Shown here one piece after another: positions 17,901-25,682 of a DNA stretch of 64,000 bases; the first letter of the stretch is position 1, and each line of letters starts with the position of its first letter. Source of the stretch: Bacillus sp. FJAT-29814. GTDB taxonomy: Bacteria > Bacillota > Bacilli > Bacillales > Cytobacillaceae. The stretch lies in NCBI RefSeq assembly GCF_001510715.1, contig NZ_LMTJ01000005.1, positions 610,138-674,137 on the forward strand, given 5' to 3'. The notes beneath the pieces were generated by a model. That model was not told where the DNA came from and made no database searches. It saw only the letters and a program-made list of their open reading frames with translations. A program made the translations under genes and the position numbers.

Positions 17901-20429
17901 TTAATTTCCTCTTCCGGAAGTTTGGCCTCCTGTAGGGGTTTGCGGGTTAACGGCCGGTGGAGTCGTTATTGGTGTAGTTCCATCATCTTCTTCACCAATA
18001 TTTCCGTTCCCGTTTCCATTGCCATTGCCGTTTCCGTTCCCGTTTCCATTGCCATTGCCGTTATTATTTTGCGGGTTTGGAATATCAATCGATTTTACAG
18101 CCGGGTCACTTTTCTTGCCGCCGCTGAGAGCCACTACCGTAATTGTATATTTATCACCCGGATTTGCAGGAATCACTAAGCTGGTTTCCTTTTGTATCTG
18201 ATGTTTTGGCCCTGAGCCGTTATCAACCGTGATGTCAAACTGAATGTCTGTCTGGGGTGAATTATTGTATTCCCATGCTACAGCAATTTTTTTATTAGGT
18301 TCATCATATGTCACCGTCAGAATTGCCGGTGCTTCAAGCTTGTTATATTTCTCAGAAACTGTTTTCGGCGCGTGGCCCTTTACGGCATACTCCGTTACGA
18401 TTTCACTGCTTGGCGTAAATTCCCCGGCTAGCACCGGCGGCATCGTTCCCTTTTCGATATTTACTTTTTGCACGCTGTTTGGCATTACGAAATCAGGTGT
18501 TTCGATACCCTGGGAAACGTGGGCCATGATATTTTTGAACAGATATTGGGCTATTCTTTGATTATCTCCTTTAGGCGTTATCGGAGTGCTTGATTTGGAA
18601 TATCCCGTCCAGACGGATAAGGTGTAATTTGTCGTGTACCCTGTAAACCATGCGTCCGGTACCGAACCGCTTGGGATATTGTACTTTTTCTTATCCTCGG
18701 AAGTGTAATTAGTTGTCCCGGTCTTCCCGGCAATCGGCAGTCCAGGAACGCTGGCCCTTGTACCCGTACCAGGGGAAACAAGGACGCTCTTTAATATATC
18801 CGTAATCATAAAAGCTGTCGAATCTTTCATGGCTACTTTAGGTTCTGGAGCGGTATCAATCGAAGTGCCGTCACGCAGCATGATTTTTGTGACCGCATGC
18901 GGCTTCGTATAAACGCCTTTATTTCCAAACGCACTGTAGGCACCTGCCATCTCCAGAGGAGAGACGCCGATTGTCTTGCCTCCAAAACCGCCAATAGCAT
19001 AGGATTCATAAATTTCTTGTAATGGTATCCCAATGTTTACAGCAAAATCTTTCGCCTTTTCAAGGCCAACCTGCTGCAGTGCCTGAACGGCAGGGGTATT
19101 ACGGGATAACTGCAAGGCAGTGCGAATTGTCATCGGCCCTTTATAATTACCATCCCAGTTTCCGAATTTCTTTCCAGAGGAATAAGTAATTGGTTTATCC
19201 TCGATCATTTGGTATGTTCCCCAATTTAAATGTTCGATGGCCGGAGCATAATCAAGAACAGGCTTTATCGTGGAACCTGGCTGGCGCTTCGCCTGAATCG
19301 CATAGTTATAGCCGCGTTTGACCTGGTTCCTTCCGCCGCCAATCGCCCGAATTTCCCCTGTCTTCGTGTCGAGCAGGGCAATCCCGGCCTGAAACTCATC
19401 ATCGGGGTATTTTATCACTTCATCCGTGTTCAAAATTTTATCAACATATGTTTGCGCATTTGTATCCAGAGTTGTTTGAATCGTCAATCCATCAGTAAAA
19501 ATATCAAAATCGGTATTTTCCTTCACTTCTTTAATGACAGCGTCAACGAATGGGTCAAACGGTTTATCGTTTACGGTACGCTGTTCCGGTTTTAACACTG
19601 TTTCGGGAACTGACACTTTTTTTGCTTCTTCCATTTCCTGTTTGGAAATAAAGCCATGCTGCTCCATTAGAGTCAATACAATATTGCGCCGTTTTTCCGC
19701 CAAGTCCGGATGGGTAAAAGGATTATAATTGTTCGGGCTTTGTGGCATACCGGCGATTTGGGCGGCTTCGGCAAGGGTCAGGTCTTTTAATTCTTTCCCG
19801 TAATAAATCTCGGCTGCTGTTGCAATGCCGTAATTATTGCCGCCAACCAATACTTTATTGATATACATTTCAAATATTTGCTGTTTCGTATACTTCCGCT
19901 CCAACTGGACAGAAAGCCATGCCTCCTGCACTTTCCGCTTAATAGTCTTTTCATGGGTTAAAAATGCATTTTTGACGACCTGCTGGGTGATTGTACTTCC
20001 GCCTTCGGCACCAAATCCGTCACGAAAGTTGGCCAAAACTGCCCCGCCCAGTCGAATGGGGTCAATCCCATGGTGTTTGTAAAATCGATAATCCTCCGTG
20101 GCAATAATCGCATCTTCGACAATTTGTGGGATGTCTTTATAGCTTACATATTCTCGGTTAACTGCTCCTACTTCCGTAAACACTTTTCCGTCCTTATCCA
20201 AAAGCTTTGAAGGGATTTGGTCTTTTAACAACTTAGGGTCGAGCTTTGGAGCATCTTGTAGCATATAGGCGAAAGTGCCAACACCTGCAAGCAATCCAAT
20301 AAATCCAAGAATCACGAGGGAGAGAAAGATTTTCTTTACCAATCCGCCTGGCTTTTTCTTGGTTTTTGATTTAGCTTTGGTCTGGGATTTCTTGCGGCGC
20401 TCCTCCCTTGATTGGTATTGTTCAGACAT
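17901..20429 (-). CDS. ponA: Class A penicillin-binding protein PBP1A/1B (PonA)
   Basis: 842 residues. A basic cytoplasmic tail and one membrane segment (about 33-56) precede a GT51 glycosyltransferase domain with catalytic Glu112 (TEDYRFYKHHG), then a transpeptidase with Ser386 in STIK, SRN at 441 and KTGTT at 568. A fibronectin-III-like region follows (about 700-780), then a low-complexity Asn-Gly tail and a Thr/Pro/Gly end. It polymerises and crosslinks peptidoglycan outside the membrane. Downstream of recU on the same strand, as in B. subtilis. The tail is encoded by a perfect tandem repeat. Confidence 0.95.
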   Translation of the reverse strand: MSEQYQSREERRKKSQTKAKSKTKKKPGGLVKKIFLSLVILGFIGLLAGVGTFAYMLQDAPKLDPKLLKDQIPSKLLDKDGKVFTEVGAVNREYVSYKDIPQIVEDAIIATEDYRFYKHHGIDPIRLGGAVLANFRDGFGAEGGSTITQQVVKNAFLTHEKTIKRKVQEAWLSVQLERKYTKQQIFEMYINKVLVGGNNYGIATAAEIYYGKELKDLTLAEAAQIAGMPQSPNNYNPFTHPDLAEKRRNIVLTLMEQHGFISKQEMEEAKKVSVPETVLKPEQRTVNDKPFDPFVDAVIKEVKENTDFDIFTDGLTIQTTLDTNAQTYVDKILNTDEVIKYPDDEFQAGIALLDTKTGEIRAIGGGRNQVKRGYNYAIQAKRQPGSTIKPVLDYAPAIEHLNWGTYQMIEDKPITYSSGKKFGNWDGNYKGPMTIRTALQLSRNTPAVQALQQVGLEKAKDFAVNIGIPLQEIYESYAIGGFGGKTIGVSPLEMAGAYSAFGNKGVYTKPHAVTKIMLRDGTSIDTAPEPKVAMKDSTAFMITDILKSVLVSPGTGTRASVPGLPIAGKTGTTNYTSEDKKKYNIPSGSVPDAWFTGYTTNYTLSVWTGYSKSSTPITPKGDNQRIAQYLFKNIMAHVSQGIETPDFVMPNSVQKVNIEKGTMPPVLAGEFTPSSEIVTEYAVKGHAPKTVSEKYNKLEAPAILTVTYDEPNKKIAVAWEYNNSPQTDIQFDITVDNGSGPKHQIQKETSLVIPANPGDKYTITVVALSGGKKSDPAVKSIDIPNPQNNNGNGNGNGNGNGNGNGNGNGNIGEEDDGTTPITTPPAVNPQTPTGGQTSGRGN
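18001..18060 (-). repeat. Two perfect 30-bp tandem repeats coding (Asn-Gly)n in ponA
   Basis: Bases 18001-18030 and 18031-18060 are identical. On the minus strand each codes five Asn-Gly pairs; adjacent codons extend the run. In-frame unit length (30) means copy-number change keeps the frame. Confidence 0.95.
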
Positions 20430-20462
20430 TTGAAGTTACTTCCTTTCTAACCTTACCACCTA

Positions 20463-21071
20463 TTAAAGGTTCAATTTATCTAGTATTTTAATATAGTCAA
20501 TTCTAGGGCGGAATCCAAGCGGAATGTGATGACCCGCCTGCTCGATTTCTTCCTTTGTAATAGATTTTCTACCGCCCGTCACCATTCTTTCCCAAAAGAA
20601 AAGCAGGTGTTTGGCTTCAAGTAAATATACTTCTTCAAGCCTTGTAAAGCGAATGATGACAAAACAAATTCCACCTTGATTCAAAACTTCTTCCATATGG
20701 CTGATTTGATGCTGGTGGAAGTTTTTTAACGGGAAAGAGGTGGAATTCTGTGTTTCTTTTGCTTCAAAATCAATATATTTCCCTTGATATACCCCATTAT
20801 AATCAGTCGTCGAGGCCAATTTAAAGTAGGCCTCCTTTATGACAGCTGCACTCCGTTTTGGATAATCAACCTGAACAATTTGTATTGGTGTAGGTTTTTT
20901 ATGAATAACAGCCAATTTTCTTTCTCGATAATATTCATTCGTTTCATTTAAATCTTCTTCTAACGTCATTCCCCGGTTGCTGTAAGCATGGTTAATTCGC
21001 TTTTTCTCTGCTGGCTTTTTCTCCTGGTCGTACCGGATAAATTTCTTTCCATTTGGATAATTAACAGTCAT
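20463..21071 (-). CDS. recU: Holliday junction resolvase RecU
   Basis: Cuts four-way junctions in recombination and chromosome segregation. 202 residues with the RecU signature: [17 protein letters not shown] (Glu), [19 protein letters not shown] (the catalytic D-E-K set) and [18 protein letters not shown] lies seven bases from the ATG. ponA begins 34 bases downstream on the same strand; the recU-ponA pair is a conserved bacillar operon. Confidence 0.95.
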   Translation of the reverse strand: MTVNYPNGKKFIRYDQEKKPAEKKRINHAYSNRGMTLEEDLNETNEYYRERKLAVIHKKPTPIQIVQVDYPKRSAAVIKEAYFKLASTTDYNGVYQGKYIDFEAKETQNSTSFPLKNFHQHQISHMEEVLNQGGICFVIIRFTRLEEVYLLEAKHLLFFWERMVTGGRKSITKEEIEQAGHHIPLGFRPRIDYIKILDKLNL

Positions 21072-21270
21072 GTTTTCACCTCTTTAAACCATACCTTATC
21101 ATACCAAATCTACGGTTAAATTAGATGAATAAAATAATTCAATATGAAGACCCTAATAATAATTTTTACCGAACTTGTAAAGAAATGAAATGATTCCTTC
21201 TTCATAAAAGCTGAAAAGAAGATAAAATTATCAATCTATTAACCGATGGCAAAGGGAAGATGCATATTTT

Positions 21271-22248
21271 ATGAATCATCTTACAATACAGGAACAATCA
21301 ATTATTCGTCAAATCAGAGCCCAAACCGATAAGAAAAACATTGATAATATTTCCAGAACGGATGCCTATTTTTCTTATTTTAAACAAAATCCGGATATTG
21401 TTTGGTCATTTCTTGCTCATATGGTATCAAGAAATGGCGGCTACAATATGTGCGACCTTGAGGGAACGGCATTTCGCGAGCTTCTTGCACCCCAGCTTAG
21501 AAAGCAGCTATTTTTAACCTATGAGCGGGCAAATTGGCTAATCTTCCATGATGTATTCCCGCAATTACTGCTCTATCAATATTCGACGAAACTAAACCGC
21601 CCTCTGTTTCATTTACTTCCATTTTTCCATGTTTCTTCTTTTATTCAACAAGAGTGGTATCGGTATTGGCGGGAAAAGGACCGCAACCGTCTCACGACAG
21701 CATTGATCATTAATGAGCAAAATGTGATACAAACTCCTGTTATTGACCATCCTGTATATAGGAATAAGGTGTTTCGTTCCCTCATTTTTAACTTTCAGGA
21801 CTGGCTTCATTTTAGCGTCGTCTTGTTTCCTACCTGTGGCGGAGAGGTTTATGGAGCCAGTGTTAACGGTTTTTGTTTCCTTTCAAAAAGAATTAATTTG
21901 GGCAAGAGATTGGCATCCATTTTATTTCAACCCCGGTTATTTCCGTATTTTTTTGAATTTGCCGAGAAAACCGTTCACACTGGTTCAAGACTTGATTATG
22001 AGCAATATTTTAAAGTCAGGACAGATGGGGAAACACCTTTTTTAAGAATGACCTTTCCTGTCATTTCCCATCATCAGCATGAGTATAAGGATTGGAGCAA
22101 ACAGCGAGTTGTTTCCCCTGTATGGCTGCACTTGCCTGCAAAGCATAAGCACCCGATCCATTTAACTGATTGGTATATGGAAAAATCAAACCAACTGCAG
22201 TTAGTACTTGTACTAAAAAAAGTATTTCACCTTAGACCATGGCAGTAA
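21271..22248 (+). CDS. yppC: YppC family protein (DUF2515)
   Basis: 325 residues, soluble, rich in aromatic residues (RNGGYNMCDLEG, FHDVFPQLLLYQYS, VVLFPTCGGEVYGA). Length and position, divergent from recU, match B. subtilis YppC of the DUF2515 family. No known catalytic motif could be recognised and the function is unknown. It ends at a terminator shared with the convergent sspM. Confidence 0.8.
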   Translation: MNHLTIQEQSIIRQIRAQTDKKNIDNISRTDAYFSYFKQNPDIVWSFLAHMVSRNGGYNMCDLEGTAFRELLAPQLRKQLFLTYERANWLIFHDVFPQLLLYQYSTKLNRPLFHLLPFFHVSSFIQQEWYRYWREKDRNRLTTALIINEQNVIQTPVIDHPVYRNKVFRSLIFNFQDWLHFSVVLFPTCGGEVYGASVNGFCFLSKRINLGKRLASILFQPRLFPYFFEFAEKTVHTGSRLDYEQYFKVRTDGETPFLRMTFPVISHHQHEYKDWSKQRVVSPVWLHLPAKHKHPIHLTDWYMEKSNQLQLVLVLKKVFHLRPWQ

Positions 22249-22282
22249 AAAAGCAAGGAGAAATGGTCTCCTTGCTTTTTTT
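22247..22282. terminator. Bidirectional terminator between yppC and sspM
   Basis: Perfect 14-base arms AAAAAAGCAAGGAG/CTCCTTGCTTTTTT around a seven-base loop. Confidence 0.9.
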
Positions 22283-22288
22283 TCCGGT

Positions 22289-22399
22289 TCATTCTGCGGG
22301 ACGATTAGGTCCTTCAAGTTTTTTATCGCCATAACCAGTTCTGTTCTCAGTATCTGGCTGTGCAGTTTGCTTTTTGTTTTGGTTTTTATTTTTAGCCAT
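22289..22399 (-). CDS. sspM: Small acid-soluble spore protein SspM (minor)
   Basis: A 36-residue Lys/Asn/Gln-rich peptide beginning MAKNKNQNKK and ending DKKLEGPNRPAE. The C-terminus matches B. subtilis SspM (DKKLGGPNRP). ATG 22399 has GGAGGTG nine bases upstream. Minor SASPs are made in the forespore and kept in the spore core; their individual roles are unclear. A possible sigma-G promoter lies just upstream. Confidence 0.85.
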   Translation of the reverse strand: MAKNKNQNKKQTAQPDTENRTGYGDKKLEGPNRPAE

Positions 22400-22419
22400 G
22401 TTGAACACACCTCCAATTA

Positions 22420-22448
22420 TAGCTTGTACGAGTCTGACATTTTTATGC
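22420..22448 (-). promoter_or_regulatory. Possible sigma-G promoter of sspM
   Basis: On the minus strand GCATA (22448-22444), a 17-base spacer, then CAAGCTA (22426-22420); the sigma-G consensus is GHATR and CATNHTA. Position and gene class fit; one mismatch in the -10. Confidence 0.4.
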
Positions 22449-22594
22449 GATGTGTGAATGTCGAATTGGACATTCGGGAATGCCAAAAACGCACTACCTT
22501 TGACGAATAGCTTCTAGTTTTGTCTAGCAGGCAGGAAGCAAGTGATGAAAAGAGAACTATACCTATAAGAATTCGTGAGGGAGGCATTATTTAA

Positions 22595-22858
22595 ATGACC
22601 AAACCGTTAACAGAAAAAGACCTGCTGATAACACAGCTTACAGGAATCTATGATCAATTAGAGGAATTGGACATGGCTTTAGAAGTGTCATTTTCCGACC
22701 TTCGCATGGATTTAGACCGGGAGCAGCAAGAAAAGATTGCTGACATGAATCAAAAGATGGTACATTTAGAAAAAATCAACGATTCCATCTCATTGGGGGC
22801 AGAAAAGTTAAATGTCAGAGCGGTTAATTTACCTTACAGAAAGTCTATTCCGATATAA
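22595..22858 (+). CDS. Small helical protein at the yppD position
   Basis: 87 residues from ATG 22595 behind GGGAGGC. Acidic, Leu-rich and predicted coiled coil in most of its length (DQLEELDMALEVSFSDLRMDL). Lies directly before the YppE-like gene and overlaps it by 47 bases, so probably coupled. Position suggests YppD of B. subtilis, but I do not recognise the sequence itself with certainty. Function unknown. Confidence 0.6.
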   Translation: MTKPLTEKDLLITQLTGIYDQLEELDMALEVSFSDLRMDLDREQQEKIADMNQKMVHLEKINDSISLGAEKLNVRAVNLPYRKSIPI

Positions 22859-23183
22859 TCGTCTTTTTTTGCAATACTACCAGGAAGCGAGAGAAACAGG
22901 AGAGAAACAGGATTTTGAAAAAACCATTAAACCATTTGTAAATGAAGTGAAGGAAAGTAGCGATGAATGGCAAAAGCTGATGAGGCAATGGCTGTCGAAA
23001 GCCTCGCCCAAGCATATTCATCTAAAGCAAATAGACACGACCGCCAGCCATATTGAGCAACTTTCTGTTCAGGCATTCTTTGGTCAAACCAGTAAAACAA
23101 GATTTTTAAATTCCCAGCGGACCGTTGAGTTTTTCCTTGCTGAGGTATTGACAGAATTAGAAAAAAAGAAAAGAGATGCATAG
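22812..23183 (+). CDS. yppE: YppE family protein (DUF1798)
   Basis: 123 residues, exactly the B. subtilis YppE length, a four-helix-bundle family known from structural genomics. Family-like features: TIKPFVNEVKESSDEWQKL, SPKHIHLKQID and the C-terminal SQRTVEFFLAEVLTELE. Starts inside the preceding gene. Function unknown. Its stop lies inside the following terminator. Confidence 0.8.
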   Translation: MSERLIYLTESLFRYNRLFLQYYQEARETGEKQDFEKTIKPFVNEVKESSDEWQKLMRQWLSKASPKHIHLKQIDTTASHIEQLSVQAFFGQTSKTRFLNSQRTVEFFLAEVLTELEKKKRDA

Positions 23184-23197
23184 CGGCATCTCTTTTT
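23168..23197. terminator. Bidirectional terminator between yppE and yppF
   Basis: Stem AAAAGAGATGC/GCATCTCTTTT with A-rich left and T-rich right flanks; the yppE stop is in the loop. Confidence 0.8.
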
Positions 23198-23201
23198 GGC
23201 G

Positions 23202-23411
23202 TTAATCCTGTATTTCGATGAGGGAGTGTTTTGGCTCTTCTGGCACTACCGCGCCCAGCTTTTCGAGTTCACGAACTAGATTGCGATAATCGATAATACT
23301 TATTTCGTTGTAGATATAGGCCTTCTTTACAAAATCCATTAGTGCGTTAACGTCATCTGTACTGTAATCTCTGGATTGATTAAATCTACTTTTTAGTTCG
23401 CGGATGTCCAT
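23202..23411 (-). CDS. yppF: YppF family protein
   Basis: A 69-residue acidic helical protein beginning MDIRELKSRF, with AGGACT upstream. Matches the YppF family by size, sequence flavour (VKKAYIYNEISIIDYRNLVRELE) and position between yppE and yppG. Function unknown. Confidence 0.75.
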   Translation of the reverse strand: MDIRELKSRFNQSRDYSTDDVNALMDFVKKAYIYNEISIIDYRNLVRELEKLGAVVPEEPKHSLIEIQD

Positions 23412-23539
23412 TTTTAAAGTCCTCCTTCATCGTTTTTTCTATCGTAACACGAATGAAAACGATTCCTTAGTTTTTAAAAAATTTAAACTTCAGACAAAAT
23501 CCCCGTCTTTTTGACAATTGTAGTCAGCTTCTGCTACTC

Positions 23540-23567
23540 ACCTTTCATCGCCTTGGTTCATACTGTG
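23540..23567 (+). promoter_or_regulatory. Possible sigma-K promoter of yppG
   Basis: AC at 23540-23541, 17 bases, then CATACTGTG at 23559. Sigma-K consensus is AC and CATANNNTA; the last position differs. The same AC-17-CATAnnnTG pattern precedes cotD. Confidence 0.35.
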
Positions 23568-23594
23568 TTACAGAGATAAATACGGAGGAGATGT

Positions 23595-24131
23595 TTGCCC
23601 GTGATTGGTAAATTAGGACCAAGACATCACTTTCATAATGGATATCCCGGTCAATTCATGGGTCAAAGTCCGCTTGGCCCCCAATGGAATCAACCGTTTT
23701 TCGTTCGCAATCAACCTTTTCCTTATCAAACCATGTCGCAAGGTCATGGCTGGAACCCTGTATCGCATGGGGGTTACTATCCGCAGGGATATGCCCAACA
23801 AGTTCAGCCTGGGTCACAAGGTTTGTATCCTAATCAATACTTTCCGCAAAAGGAATCGCAGTCGTTATTCCATAACCCGTTACAGCCGAAGGAAGATATG
23901 ATGCCATATTCTTACATGCCTATGAATGGATATCCAATTATGAACCCTTATCCTAAGCAGAGTTTTATTCCAAAGCAACCCGGGGGAATGCAGTCGATTT
24001 TAAATTCCTTTAAGTCACAGGACGGTTCGGTCGATCTTAATAAAATGATCAATACGGCCGGTCAAATGGCCAATGCTGTTACACAGGTGACTTCACTTGT
24101 CAAAGGTTTCGGCGGCATATTTAAAGCATAA
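23595..24131 (+). CDS. yppG: YppG-like spore coat-associated protein
   Basis: 178 residues. The N-terminal two thirds is a low-complexity Gly/Pro/Gln/Tyr/His/Asn-rich segment typical of coat proteins; the C-terminal domain (ILNSFKSQDGSVDLNKMINT ... VTSLVKGFGG) is the YppG_C domain. TTG 23595 is six bases after GGAGG; a GTG at 23601 is the alternative. Likely made in the mother cell late in sporulation, from the candidate sigma-K promoter. Confidence 0.8.
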   Translation: MPVIGKLGPRHHFHNGYPGQFMGQSPLGPQWNQPFFVRNQPFPYQTMSQGHGWNPVSHGGYYPQGYAQQVQPGSQGLYPNQYFPQKESQSLFHNPLQPKEDMMPYSYMPMNGYPIMNPYPKQSFIPKQPGGMQSILNSFKSQDGSVDLNKMINTAGQMANAVTQVTSLVKGFGGIFKA

Positions 24132-24160
24132 AAGAAGACGGCCGATTTGGCCGTCTTTTC
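24132..24160. terminator. yppG / hsp20 terminator
   Basis: Stem AAGACGGCC/GGCCGTCTT with a five-base loop, A-rich left and T-rich right flank; lies between convergent genes. Confidence 0.85.
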
Positions 24161-24164
24161 AATT

Positions 24165-24650
24165 TTACTCTTCAATTTCAATTATTTTTCCTGTTTCACG
24201 CGGGATTCTCACATGTAATAGGCCGTCCCGGTATGATGCTTTGATATTTTTTTCGTTAATGGCATGCGGCAGTGAAATAGTTCTTGATGACTGCTGGCGG
24301 ACAAACCTGCGCCGATAGCTGCGGCTCCGTTCATCTTCCGCAGTTTCGAGTTCATTGTTTTCCAAAGAAATGGTTAAGTAATTTCCTGTGACATTTAAGC
24401 GGATTTGGTCCTTCTTTACCCCCGGGAGTTCAGCAGAAACAAGATATTCTTTGTCTTTTTCCTGTATATCGACATGAAATCCCGCCGCATCAAAGGGAAA
24501 TGGTGTTTTGAAGAACTCATCAACAGACTGTAAAAACCCCTTAATTGGTTTTTCGTTAAAAAACTCATTCATTGATCGCATAAGGTCACCAAAGGGCTCC
24601 GGAATTGAACGTTTGGAATTATTCTTATCGCTCGGAAGATTAGATGACAT
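24165..24650 (-). CDS. Hsp20/alpha-crystallin small heat shock protein
   Basis: 161 residues from ATG 24650, chosen for GAGGGT six bases upstream; the frame extends further to 24695. The alpha-crystallin domain covers about residues 60-155: FHVDIQEKDKEYLVSAELPG, VKKDQIRLNVTGNYLTISLE, SRTISLPHAI and the closing YRDGLLHVRIPR. ATP-independent holdase chaperone; size and N-terminus (FGDLMRSMNEFF) resemble spore-associated or general Hsp20 of bacilli. No CIRCE or HrcA site seen upstream. Confidence 0.88.
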   Translation of the reverse strand: MSSNLPSDKNNSKRSIPEPFGDLMRSMNEFFNEKPIKGFLQSVDEFFKTPFPFDAAGFHVDIQEKDKEYLVSAELPGVKKDQIRLNVTGNYLTISLENNELETAEDERSRSYRRRFVRQQSSRTISLPHAINEKNIKASYRDGLLHVRIPRETGKIIEIEE

Positions 24651-24773
24651 GGCAATACCCTCACTTTCGCAATTTTCACAGGATATCATATGCAAAAGGA
24701 CCTAGTTGGGTGACCTTGAAGCAGCTTAATTTCCGCTTTAAAAACCGCGGGACACAGTCCAGCGGCTTCCGGT

Positions 24774-25472
24774 TTAAATCAAATTAATCTCTTCCATTAA
24801 AATTTCCACATCGAGAATCATGTTCCCATCTTCATCAACCTCGATTAGTTCATCTTTCTTCATCTTGGTCAATGTCCGGCTAATGGTTTCTCGGGTCGTT
24901 CCAATCATATTGGCAAGATCCTTATTGGTAAATTCCGATTTCAAAAGAATGGTTCCATCCTCTTTTTCTGTTCCGTGTTTTTGGGCAAGGCGGATTAACA
25001 GCTTAACAATTTGTTCGTACGTATTATTAAGAATTTGTTCTTCGAGACGGTTTTGCAGGTCGACAATCTTTTCCCCAAGCACTTTAAATACCTTTATGCA
25101 AAGCTCCGGATTTTCAATCAGTACGTTTTCAAATTGAGAAATCGGTACTGCAATCAAGGTTGACGGCTCAAGCACCTCGGCATAAGCGGGATAATCACCT
25201 TTACGGAAAAAGCCGACATGAGGAAACATTTCGCCTTTTTTCATGATCGCCACAATTTGTTCTTTGCCATTCACGTCGCTTTTATAAATCTTTATTTTAC
25301 CATCATAAATAAAATAGACGTTTTCCATTGGGTCCCCTTGAAGGAAAACCAGACTGTTTTTCTTCCATTCCCGTGCAATCGAAATTTCGGTCACTTTTAA
25401 CAGTTCCGCGTCATTCAAATCACGGAAGAGGGTAAAGTTTGAAAGAACTTTTTTTATCTCCTCAATTTTCAT
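24774..25472 (-). CDS. Crp/Fnr family transcription regulator
   Basis: 232 residues. An N-terminal cyclic-nucleotide-binding-like beta roll (15-120), a long dimer helix (about 125-150) and a C-terminal helix-turn-helix whose recognition helix reads TTRETISRTL. The R-E-x-x-S-R set contains the Glu and Arg that read TGTGA/TTGAT half-sites in CRP and FNR. Only one cysteine is present, so it has no FNR-type iron-sulfur cluster and must sense something else or nothing. AAGGTGA precedes the ATG. Two CRP/FNR-like palindromes elsewhere in the window (36984 and 42216) could be its targets. Confidence 0.88.
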   Translation of the reverse strand: MKIEEIKKVLSNFTLFRDLNDAELLKVTEISIAREWKKNSLVFLQGDPMENVYFIYDGKIKIYKSDVNGKEQIVAIMKKGEMFPHVGFFRKGDYPAYAEVLEPSTLIAVPISQFENVLIENPELCIKVFKVLGEKIVDLQNRLEEQILNNTYEQIVKLLIRLAQKHGTEKEDGTILLKSEFTNKDLANMIGTTRETISRTLTKMKKDELIEVDEDGNMILDVEILMEEINLI

Positions 25473-25682
25473 TTAATCACCTTCAACTATTAATAATACC
25501 AATTCTATTGTATCAAAAAATAGGGAAATAGTTTATTCTCTTTCCTATCTGTATTTATCGTTAAAAACGGAGACACCTTCCATTGCAGGAAATAATTATG
25601 TTGTTGAATTTCGTATTTAGTGGTGTTTTTATCTTTTTCTCCGAACGTTCATTCGCTACAATAGAGATAATGAGGTGAGAGG

